Assembly: GCA_910585855.1 (NCBI GenBank)
Contig: CAJUGZ010000198.1
Location: 1 to 8,204 of the forward strand
Direction of reading: 5' to 3'
Source: an uncultured Lachnospiraceae bacterium
GTDB lineage: Bacteria > Bacillota_A > Clostridia > Lachnospirales > Lachnospiraceae
DNA: 8,204 bases
The translations under genes and the position numbers were made by a program. How positions within the stretch are numbered: the first letter of the stretch is position 1; the number at the start of each line of letters is the position of its first letter. The notes beneath the pieces were generated by a model. The model searched no databases, was not told the DNA's origin, and saw nothing but the letters and a program-made list of their open reading frames with translations. Shown here piece by piece: positions 1 to 5,579 of this stretch.

Positions 1-192
1 TCCACAGAAGCCAGACTTTCTAACCATTCTCCGAAGTCGCATACAAAGGAAACGAACAAACCGCCTCTCGCTGTTGGCTGGATTACGGCAGAAATGCTTT
101 TTTTGTTTTTTTCTTTTTTTCCGAACTCAAGAAACAGCCAGATGCGAATCCTCCAGGCAGACTGCAGTGACTTTGGAAAAAAGTTAGAAGTC
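1..192. repeat. Dispersed repeat, left copy (5' truncated by window edge)
   Basis: This segment matches 7965-8155 in the same orientation. By hand alignment bases 1-87 match 7965-8051 at 79 of 87 positions, 127-143 is identical to 8088-8104, and 162-190 matches 8124-8152 at 28 of 29. Between these blocks the copies differ in length and in a T-rich tract (98-120). Frame 1 is open from base 1 to 306, but most differences between the copies fall at first or second codon positions and the frame is lost between copies after about base 145, so I treat it as non-coding. It lies upstream of the GH105 gene and its family is not recognised. Confidence 0.85.
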
Positions 193-253
193 TTAGAACT
201 TCTTGCTTTTTGGAAACCGGAACAGCAGGATGTCTGGAGGATTCGCATCTGGC
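137..253. repeat. Long hairpin at the end of the left repeat copy
   Basis: Bases 138-155 (CCAGATGCGAATCCTCCA) are the exact reverse complement of 235-252. The stem extends to 137-159 with 231-253, 23 pairs including one G-T. Inside it, 178-183 can pair with 206-211 and AGAAGT 186-191 with ACTTCT 198-203, giving a stacked structure. The stem is not followed by a good T-run, so it is not a clear terminator. The left arm lies in the conserved repeat and the right arm in the copy-specific tail. Confidence 0.75.
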
Positions 254-295
254 GTCCTCTCCCCAAAGACTTATGGAAGATTCTTTTATTTTTTG

Positions 296-324
296 TTGCA
301 ATCTAAGAATTTGTAGGGTAAAAT
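296..324 (+). promoter_or_regulatory. Candidate sigma-A promoter for the GH105 gene
   Basis: TTGCAA (296-301), a 17-base spacer and TAAAAT (319-324) make a good -35/-10 pair about 107 bases before the GH105 start. The -35 overlaps the very end of the open frame running out of the left repeat. No catabolite-control (cre) site was found between it and the gene. The assignment rests on motif match only. Confidence 0.45.
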
Positions 325-431
325 AGGAAATGAGATCTATTTTGTGCAGCTTTGAAAAGATTTTGGAAGATTTTAGTAATTATTGGAAATGTTTGGATAA
401 AAGAATGTAAAGGTAAGGAGGAATTGGCTGT

Positions 432-1559
432 ATGGAAATGCAGATTATTGAACAATATTTGGACGAGTTATTGGAAAAAACAACAGTAGATATTCCGGCT
501 TGGAATATTGAAAAGGCACGGGCAGGAAAGAAATCTAGCTGGGATTATATTGATGGTTGTATGATTATGGCTGTTTTAGAGTATTATAACTGTACTGGGA
601 ATGGGAAGTATTTAAAGTTTGCAGATACATATGAAGACTATCGGGTGCATGAAGATGGCTCGATTGATGGGTTTGAATTAGAAAAGCAAAATTTGGATGA
701 TGTAAATGGGGGGAAGAATTTTTTTGAATTATATCGTCTGACAGGAAAAGAAAAATATCGTAAAGCATTGGATACAGTTTATGAATTAGTGAAGAACCAG
801 CCAAGAACGAAGGAAGGAAATTTCTGGCATAAAAAGATTTATCCAAATCAGGTTTGGTTAGATGGTTTGTATATGGCACAGCCGTTTTATATGGAATACG
901 AAACAAAGTTTCATAATAAGGAAAATTATAAGGATATTTTTCAGCAGTTTTTTAATGTAGCAGAGCTGCTTCGGGATAAGGAAACCGGACTTTATTATCA
1001 TGCATATGATTCTTCAAGAGAGATGTTTTGGTGTAATAAGGAAACCGGACTTTCTAAACATTTTTGGCTTCGGGCTCTTGGATGGTATTCTATGGCACTT
1101 TTGGATACTTTGTATAAGTGTGAAAAGACCGGTTATGAAGCGGAATATGAAAAGTTAAAGGGAATTTTTATTGATTTAATGGAAGCCATGGTTCGCTTTC
1201 AGGATAAAAGCGGGATGTGGTATCAGGTTGTGGATTTGGGCGGTCGTGAGAAAAATTATTTGGAAACCAGCGGCAGTTCCATTATGGCATATTGTATGCT
1301 GAAAGGAAGCCGCCTTGGAATTTTGCCGAAAGAGTATCAGGAGTATGGCAAAAAAGCATTTCAGGGAGTTTGCGATACTTATCTTGTTACCGATACAGGA
1401 AAGATGAGTTTAGGCGGAATCTGTCTGGTAGCAGGTTTAGGCGGAGCGAATATGAGAGATGGAAGTTATGACTATTATATGTCAGAGCCGGTTGTACAAG
1501 ATGATGCAAAGGGAGTTGGTCCGTTTTTATTGGCATACAGTGAACTGCGCAGACTGTAA
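432..1559 (+). CDS. GH105 unsaturated rhamnogalacturonyl hydrolase (YteR/YesR-like)
   Basis: A 375-residue protein resembling family GH88/GH105 enzymes, which hydrolyse the unsaturated uronic acid from the end of short pectin fragments made by lyases, typically releasing 5-keto-4-deoxyuronate and rhamnose. The key match is QVWLDGLYMAQPF (about 140-152), whose Asp144 corresponds to the catalytic Asp of YteR. Supporting positions are FWHK near 131-134, YYHAYD near 188-193, the WLRALGW alpha-barrel segment near 212-218 and DDAKGVGPF near 357-365. Length is normal for the family. There is no signal peptide or membrane segment, so it should act in the cytosol on imported oligosaccharides. The start at 432 has AAGGAGG at 415-421, 10 bases upstream; the Met at 438 is less well placed. 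No transporter, lyase or rhamnose gene is nearby. Family assignment is firm; exact substrate is inferred. Confidence 0.9.
   Translation: MEMQIIEQYLDELLEKTTVDIPAWNIEKARAGKKSSWDYIDGCMIMAVLEYYNCTGNGKYLKFADTYEDYRVHEDGSIDGFELEKQNLDDVNGGKNFFELYRLTGKEKYRKALDTVYELVKNQPRTKEGNFWHKKIYPNQVWLDGLYMAQPFYMEYETKFHNKENYKDIFQQFFNVAELLRDKETGLYYHAYDSSREMFWCNKETGLSKHFWLRALGWYSMALLDTLYKCEKTGYEAEYEKLKGIFIDLMEAMVRFQDKSGMWYQVVDLGGREKNYLETSGSSIMAYCMLKGSRLGILPKEYQEYGKKAFQGVCDTYLVTDTGKMSLGGICLVAGLGGANMRDGSYDYYMSEPVVQDDAKGVGPFLLAYSELRRL
976..1053 (+). repeat. Exact 18-base duplication inside the GH105 gene
   Basis: ATAAGGAAACCGGACTTT occurs at 976-993 and again at 1036-1053, 60 bases apart and in frame. It encodes KETGL twice (residues 183-187 and 203-207). 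The codons are identical, which suggests local copying or a recent conversion rather than chance, but the flanking residues differ. Confidence 0.7.
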
Positions 1560-1622
1560 AGAAGAAAAATTATAAAACAATGGATGTTTTAAAAAATAAT
1601 AGGTTTCTTGAGGAGTAAGAAA

Positions 1623-1661
1623 ATGAGGAGCATGTATTATGATAGAAGTAAGTGCAGATAA
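1623..1661 (+). promoter_or_regulatory. Leader mini-ORF overlapping the ftsZ start
   Basis: An ATG at 1623 with its own GAGGAG (1610-1615, spacing 7) opens a 12-codon frame, MRSMYYDRSKCR, ending in TAA at 1659-1661. It is in a different frame from ftsZ and runs 23 bases into it. The ftsZ ribosome binding site (1625-1630) lies inside the mini-ORF. This arrangement could couple or tune ftsZ translation. It may also be chance, since two SD-like stretches in tandem create such frames easily. Confidence 0.3.
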
Positions 1662-3201
1662 TAAAACGGAAAGTGCTCGTATTATGGTAATCGGCGTAGG
1701 CGGCGGCGGAAATAATGCGGTCAATAGTATGGTGGAAGATGGTGTTTTAGGAGTGACTTATGCCTGTTTAAATACAGATAAACAGGCATTGGAACGCTGT
1801 CAGGCAGATTATCATTTGCAGATAGGGCAGCAGCTTACAAAAGGATTAGGAGCAGGTGCAAAGCCGGAGATAGGAGAAGCTGCTGCATTGGAAAATGAAG
1901 ATGAGATCCGTTCTTTGGTTAAGGATCAGGATATGGTAATTGTCACTTGCGGAATGGGCGGCGGAACAGGAACTGGCGGAGCACCAATAATAGCAAAGAT
2001 TACACATGAACTTGGGATATTAACGGTCGGAGTTGTTACCAGACCGTTTCTGTTTGAAGGAAAGACACGTATGCGAAATGCAGACGGCGGAATTGAAAAA
2101 TTAAAACAGTGTACGGATACTTTAATTGTGATTTCGAATGATAAGTTATTAGGAATTGTCGATCGAAAGACGACTATGCCGGAAGCATTAAAAAAATCGG
2201 ATATGATTCTAAAACAGACGATACAGGGAATTACGGATTTGATCAGCCGTCCGGCTATGATTAATTTAGATTTTGCAGATGTTACTACCATTATGAAAGA
2301 TAAAGGTACGGCTTATATCGGAATTGGAACGGGACATGGGGAGAACCGCACGATGGAGGCGGTGGAAAATGCATTAAACAGTCCTCTGTTAGAAACCAAT
2401 ATTGTCGGTGCAACCCATGCACTTCTTAATATTTCTGGTGATGTTACATTATGGGATGTAAACGAGGGAGCGCAACGGGTCAGAGATTTGGTATCGGAGG
2501 ATGCCAATATTATTTTTGGCTCAATGTATGATGATGCTGAACCAGATACGGTAACAGTAACGATTATTGCAACCGGTGTAGACAGGGACGAGGAAGAGGG
2601 ATCAAAGGAAGAAGAAACTCCTTCTCGGAGGGATTACGGTAGATTTGAATATGGGACAGAGTCATTTCCTTTCAGGCGTAAAAATGAAAGAGAGTTAGAA
2701 AGAAACGAGTCTGTTCAGGAAACCAATTATAATCAGCCGTCCCAAGGTCAGGGAAATCAAGACTATATGCAGGAAACGGGAGGTTATGCCTATCCGCCTC
2801 AGGAGGGCTATATGCAGTCTTTTCCGGGAGAGGGTAGTTATATGCAGCAGTCAGGCAGAGAAATTGGACAAGAGTATGGTTATCTGAATACAGGATATTA
2901 TGGACAAAATGTTTCTGAAACGAAACCAGTAAACGAAACAAAGGTGTCAGGTACAGCAGGGCAGATGTCAGGAAAAAGTTTAGAAACGGGAAGAAATTTG
3001 GAAAATAGAAAGATTACTGAATTTCAAAGCAGAAAACCAGCAGAGCCAGAGCTGAAATATTCTACGATTCAGTCCAAAGCAACACAGATAAAAGATCCTG
3101 AACCAGAGAGAGAAACAAGAGAAATGTATCACAATAGAGAAGAGAACAATTCAGGATTTGTGATACCAGATTTTATAAAGAGGATTCGAGGAAAGCGGTA
3201 A
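1639..3201 (+). CDS. ftsZ: Cell division GTPase FtsZ, divergent and long-tailed
   Basis: A 520-residue FtsZ, the tubulin-like GTPase that forms the cytokinetic ring. Visible elements: GVGGGGNNAV (19-28), NTD near 45-47, the GGGTGTG signature (107-113), FEGKTR (139-144), the T7 loop NLDFAD (209-214) with both catalytic Asp, a core ending near 313, a linker of about 190 residues, and a C-terminal peptide VIPDFIKRIRGKR matching the membrane-tether/regulator-binding tail. All catalytic positions are intact. Compared with the usual 350-400 residues it is long; the linker is rich in Tyr, Gln, Gly and Glu, with YMQ three times (377, 391, 401). Several core motifs deviate from common forms (CGMGGGTGTGGAP, VISND, RPAMINLDF). 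The start has GAGGAG at 1625-1630, 8 bases upstream. It is not in a dcw cluster. It could be the only FtsZ or a paralogue beside a canonical one. Confidence 0.95.
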   Translation: MIEVSADNKTESARIMVIGVGGGGNNAVNSMVEDGVLGVTYACLNTDKQALERCQADYHLQIGQQLTKGLGAGAKPEIGEAAALENEDEIRSLVKDQDMVIVTCGMGGGTGTGGAPIIAKITHELGILTVGVVTRPFLFEGKTRMRNADGGIEKLKQCTDTLIVISNDKLLGIVDRKTTMPEALKKSDMILKQTIQGITDLISRPAMINLDFADVTTIMKDKGTAYIGIGTGHGENRTMEAVENALNSPLLETNIVGATHALLNISGDVTLWDVNEGAQRVRDLVSEDANIIFGSMYDDAEPDTVTVTIIATGVDRDEEEGSKEEETPSRRDYGRFEYGTESFPFRRKNERELERNESVQETNYNQPSQGQGNQDYMQETGGYAYPPQEGYMQSFPGEGSYMQQSGREIGQEYGYLNTGYYGQNVSETKPVNETKVSGTAGQMSGKSLETGRNLENRKITEFQSRKPAEPELKYSTIQSKATQIKDPEPERETREMYHNREENNSGFVIPDFIKRIRGKR

Positions 3202-3267
3202 TTTTACCGTTTTCTAGGAATTCGTTTCTTGTAGATTTTTCTGCTGCCCAACAGCGGCAAAAGATAG

Positions 3268-4068
3268 TTAAAACCGGATAAATTCAGGTTTTCTTTTTTG
3301 AAATAATGTAATATATTGAAAACCGCATTGTTCTAGAATACTGCGAACTCGTTCAAATCCGTAGGCAAGGTGTTGCGGAGTATGTCCGTCCGATCCGATT
3401 GTGATAATCTCTCCTCCAAGTTCCCGGTATCGCTGTATAATTTCTGTTTTAGGATTTGGTGCATTTAGTCCGTATTTGAATCCGGCAGTATTCATTTCAA
3501 TTCCCTTTCCCATAGCAATTAGCTTTCTTAAGCATTGCTCAATTACTTCCTGATAAATTTCATAGGAATAGGATTTTTTTTGAGAAGGTAAATATCGAAC
3601 GATATAGTCTATATGTCCATAAACATCAAAGTCAGAACAGGTATGAAGATTTTCAAGGATCGATTCAAAATATTGAAGAATACCTTCTTCTTCCTGCTTT
3701 CCTTCCCAATAGGCGGGATAGTAGGGATCTATTTGATCAACTACATGAGAAGAACCAATAATAAAATCAAAAGGATAAGAAGAAGCCAGTTGCTTTAGTT
3801 TTTCTCCAAGATGCGGCATAAGCCCATATTCCATTCCAATTTTTATAGAAAGAGTGGATTGGTATTCTTTTTGCAGAGCCAAGAGAGTGGAAAAATATTC
3901 ATCTAAGTTAAACAGGAATAAATTCGGATCGTTTGGGTAATCATAGTCGATATGATCTGTAATGCAGACTTCCTTTAGCCCTAAAGAAACGGCTTGATCT
4001 AACATACTGCGGACAGGTGTATCGGAATCACCGGAAAACTGTGTATGGATATGATAGTCATAAAACAT
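3268..4068 (-). CDS. hisJ: PHP-domain histidinol-phosphatase, HisJ family
   Basis: A 266-residue PHP-family metal-dependent phosphoesterase of the HisJ type, the Firmicute enzyme that dephosphorylates L-histidinol phosphate in histidine synthesis. The metal-binding PHP motifs are all present in order: DYHIHT (4-9, His6 and His8), ITDH (36-39), Glu80 in GMEYG, SSHVVD with His108, GHIDYI with His152 and Asp154, and GSDGHTP with Asp227 and His229. Length is typical for HisJ and there is no polymerase or extra domain. AAAGGAGG lies 10 bases before the start on the minus strand. It converges on ftsZ and is transcribed away from gap. No other his gene is in the window, so the substrate is inferred from family alone; related PHP proteins with other phosphoester substrates exist. 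I found no convincing promoter in its upstream region. Confidence 0.85.
   Translation of the reverse strand: MFYDYHIHTQFSGDSDTPVRSMLDQAVSLGLKEVCITDHIDYDYPNDPNLFLFNLDEYFSTLLALQKEYQSTLSIKIGMEYGLMPHLGEKLKQLASSYPFDFIIGSSHVVDQIDPYYPAYWEGKQEEEGILQYFESILENLHTCSDFDVYGHIDYIVRYLPSQKKSYSYEIYQEVIEQCLRKLIAMGKGIEMNTAGFKYGLNAPNPKTEIIQRYRELGGEIITIGSDGHTPQHLAYGFERVRSILEQCGFQYITLFQKRKPEFIRF
3270..3299 (+). terminator. Possible ftsZ terminator inside the 3' end of hisJ
   Basis: AAAACC (3270-3275) pairs with GGTTTT (3287-3292), with two further inner pairs after a mismatch, followed by CTTTTTT (3293-3299). The stem is AT-rich and weak. It lies within the last codons of the convergent hisJ gene, as often happens when tail-to-tail genes are close (66 bases apart here). 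No better terminator was seen between the two genes. Confidence 0.35.
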
Positions 4069-4220
4069 AATGAGATAGCCTCCTTTTATTGGATTGTCGA
4101 ATGTAGATCGGTAAACAATGATTTTAATATATAAAAAAAAGACAATCTATAGAATAGGATAAAAGTACCGATTTTCGTAATAAGTATGCAAAGAATTCAT
4201 AAGGATTATGCAACATGTGC

Positions 4221-4253
4221 AAATATCTAGGAAATATCTATGAAATATTTTAT
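4221..4253. repeat. Three tandem 11-bp AT-rich repeats upstream of gap
   Basis: AAATATCTAGG (4221-4231), AAATATCTATG (4232-4242) and AAATATTTTAT (4243-4253) repeat with an exact 11-base period, about one helical turn. They end 21 bases before the gap -35 element, placing them at about -88 to -56 from the predicted transcription start. They could be a bent or UP-like activating region, or helically phased protein sites. No known binding protein is recognised. Confidence 0.6.
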
Positions 4254-4273
4254 GATTTTAATGAAAATTTAAC

Positions 4274-4302
4274 TTGAAATTTTTGGATAGATTAGGTAGA
4301 AT
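4274..4302 (+). promoter_or_regulatory. gap promoter P1
   Basis: TTGAAA (4274-4279), a 17-base spacer and TAGAAT (4297-4302) form a near-consensus sigma-A promoter. The predicted start is around 4308-4310, leaving a leader of about 125 bases before gap. AT-rich phased repeats lie directly upstream and a Rex-like operator directly downstream. Confidence 0.65.
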
Positions 4303-4311
4303 ACAAATAGA

Positions 4312-4329
4312 TTGATTTTTGTTTAACAA
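4312..4329. promoter_or_regulatory. Candidate Rex (redox-sensing repressor) operator
   Basis: TTGATTTTTGTTTAACAA aligns with the clostridial Rex operator form TTGTTAA-N4-TTAACAA: the right half-site is exact (7 of 7) and the left half matches 4 of 7, with correct spacing. It sits at about +3 to +20 of promoter P1, a good position for repression. Rex senses NADH/NAD+ and, as I recall, gap is a predicted target in several Firmicutes. The site also contains the 11-base palindrome TTGTTTAACAA (4319-4329). Confidence 0.45.
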
Positions 4330-4342
4330 TTCCAATAAAAAG

Positions 4343-4388
4343 CCACTTAATTTTTTATGGTAGGGGAAAAACCCTTACTTGATTGTGG
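4343..4388 (+). promoter_or_regulatory. Leader hairpin in the gap 5' untranslated region
   Basis: GTAGGG (4360-4365) pairs with CCC-T-TAC (4372-4378) around a GAAAAA loop with one bulged T, and CCAC (4343-4346) can pair with GTGG (4385-4388) outside it. No T-run follows, so it is not a terminator. It may stabilise the abundant gap message or affect promoter P2, whose -35 overlaps its right side. It matches no known riboswitch that I recognise. Confidence 0.35.
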
Positions 4389-4406
4389 TTGTTTATAAAT
4401 TAAAAT
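4379..4406 (+). promoter_or_regulatory. gap promoter P2 (candidate)
   Basis: TTGATT (4379-4384), a 16-base spacer and TAAAAT (4401-4406) form a second candidate promoter. It would start transcription near 4413, just before the gap ribosome binding site AGGAGG (4420-4425), and would bypass the Rex-like operator and the leader hairpin. Motif match only. Confidence 0.35.
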
Positions 4407-4433
4407 TCACATTAACATTAGGAGGATTTAGAA

Positions 4434-5447
4434 ATGGCAGTAAGAGTAGCAATCAATGGTTTTGGTCGTATTGGTCGTCTTGCATTCAGACAGATGTTTG
4501 ATGCAGAAGGGTATGAAGTAGTGGCAATTAATGATTTGACAAGCCCGGAAATGTTAGCACATTTATTAAAGTATGATACTGCTCAGGGCCCTTATAAGTA
4601 TGCAAAGGCTGTAGAGGCAGGAGAAGATTCTATCAGCGTAAACGGGAAGAAAATTACGATTTACAAAGAAGCAGATGCTTCCAAACTTCCTTGGGGCGAA
4701 TTAAAGGTAGATGTTGTATTAGAGTGTACTGGTTTCTATACTTCAAAAGAGAAGGCTTCTGCTCATATTAAAGCAGGCGCACGTAAAGTTGTTATTTCTG
4801 CACCAGCTGGAAATGACCTTCCTACTATTGTTTACAATGTAAACCATGAAACATTGAAACCTACAGATACAGTAATTTCTGCTGCATCTTGTACAACAAA
4901 CTGCTTAGCTCCTATGGCTAAAGCATTAAATGATTTAGCTCCGATTCAGTCCGGTATTATGACAACCGTTCATGCTTACACAGGCGATCAGATGATTTTA
5001 GACGGACCACAGAGAAAAGGCGATAAGAGAAGAAGCCGTGCAGGTGCTTGCAATATCGTTCCAAACTCTACAGGTGCTGCAAAGGCAATTGGCTTGGTAA
5101 TTCCTGAATTAAACGGAAAGTTAATCGGTTCTGCACAGCGTGTTCCTACTCCTACCGGATCAACAACAATTTTAATTGCAGTAGTAAAAGGAAATGTAAC
5201 AAAGGATCAGATTAATGAAGCAATGAAAGCTGCTGCATCTGAGTCTTACGGCTACAATACAGATGAAATCGTATCTAGTGATGTAATCGGTATGACTTAT
5301 GGTTCTTTGTTTGATGCAACACAGACTATGGTAGCTCCGATGGAAGACGGAAATACACAGGTTCAGGTTGTATCTTGGTATGACAACGAAAACAGCTATA
5401 CAAGCCAGATGGTTCGTACCATTAAGTATTTCTCTGAATTGGCTTAA
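4434..5447 (+). CDS. gap: Glyceraldehyde-3-phosphate dehydrogenase, NAD-dependent, type I
   Basis: A 337-residue phosphorylating GAPDH converting glyceraldehyde 3-phosphate, phosphate and NAD+ to 1,3-bisphosphoglycerate and NADH in the cytosol. It shows the Rossmann motif GFGRIGR (9-15), Asp34 in AIND that marks NAD rather than NADP use, the catalytic SCTTNCLAP segment with Cys153, His180 in TVHAYTGDQ, the substrate-binding SRAGACNIVP and STGAAKAIG segments, and WYDNENSY near the C-terminus. Length and motifs are fully typical. AGGAGG at 4420-4425 lies 8 bases before the start. A strong terminator follows it, so the gap message can be made separately from pgk-tpiA. Upstream signals (P1, P2, Rex-like site) suggest redox-linked and high-level expression. 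There is no cggR gene upstream, unlike the Bacillus gap operon. Confidence 0.98.
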   Translation: MAVRVAINGFGRIGRLAFRQMFDAEGYEVVAINDLTSPEMLAHLLKYDTAQGPYKYAKAVEAGEDSISVNGKKITIYKEADASKLPWGELKVDVVLECTGFYTSKEKASAHIKAGARKVVISAPAGNDLPTIVYNVNHETLKPTDTVISAASCTTNCLAPMAKALNDLAPIQSGIMTTVHAYTGDQMILDGPQRKGDKRRSRAGACNIVPNSTGAAKAIGLVIPELNGKLIGSAQRVPTPTGSTTILIAVVKGNVTKDQINEAMKAAASESYGYNTDEIVSSDVIGMTYGSLFDATQTMVAPMEDGNTQVQVVSWYDNENSYTSQMVRTIKYFSELA

Positions 5448-5469
5448 TTTTGGCAAAAGACCTTATTTG

Positions 5470-5503
5470 AAAGGGGTCCGGTCATGGGACCGGGCTTCTT
5501 TTT
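5470..5503 (+). terminator. Strong intrinsic terminator between gap and pgk
   Basis: CCGGTC (5478-5483) pairs with GACCGG (5488-5493) around the loop ATGG, and the stem continues outward through 5470-5477 with 5494-5501 using G-C, A-T and G-T pairs, about 14 pairs in all. A T-rich run (CTTCTTTTT) overlaps and ends the stem. It starts about 23 bases after the gap stop codon. Confidence 0.8.
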
Positions 5504-5534
5504 ATGTACACGCCGATGCAGAGGAACTATGCCA

Positions 5535-5562
5535 TTGAAGTGGTGTATGATAAATTTATAAT
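5535..5562 (+). promoter_or_regulatory. Candidate promoter for pgk-tpiA
   Basis: TTGAAG (5535-5540), a 16-base spacer and the consensus -10 TATAAT (5557-5562). The predicted start (about 5568-5570) would fall within the pgk ribosome binding site AAGGAG (5567-5572), leaving an 11-base leader. Either the message starts slightly upstream or it is nearly leaderless. It explains how pgk-tpiA can be expressed despite the terminator upstream. Confidence 0.5.
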
Positions 5563-5579
5563 AAAAAAGGAGACTATTT

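Noticed and set aside
1..306. Open frame of 102 codons through the left repeat (and a 70-codon ATG version from 94)
   Set aside because: Differences from the right copy fall mainly at codon positions 1 and 2, the frame is not kept between copies after about base 145, there is no ribosome binding site, and part of it encodes a Phe-run from a T-tract.
1573..1591. AAAACA/TGTTTT hairpin after GH105 as a terminator
   Set aside because: All but two pairs are A-T and it is followed by an A-run, not a T-run, on the plus strand.
3241..3257. CTGCTG/CAGCGG hairpin between ftsZ and hisJ as a terminator
   Set aside because: Six pairs with one G-T; T-run lies on the wrong side on both strands.
4092..4147. 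GATTGTC/GACAATC inverted repeat upstream of hisJ
   Set aside because: Seven bases with a 42-base gap in AT-rich sequence is compatible with chance; no promoter is clear around it.
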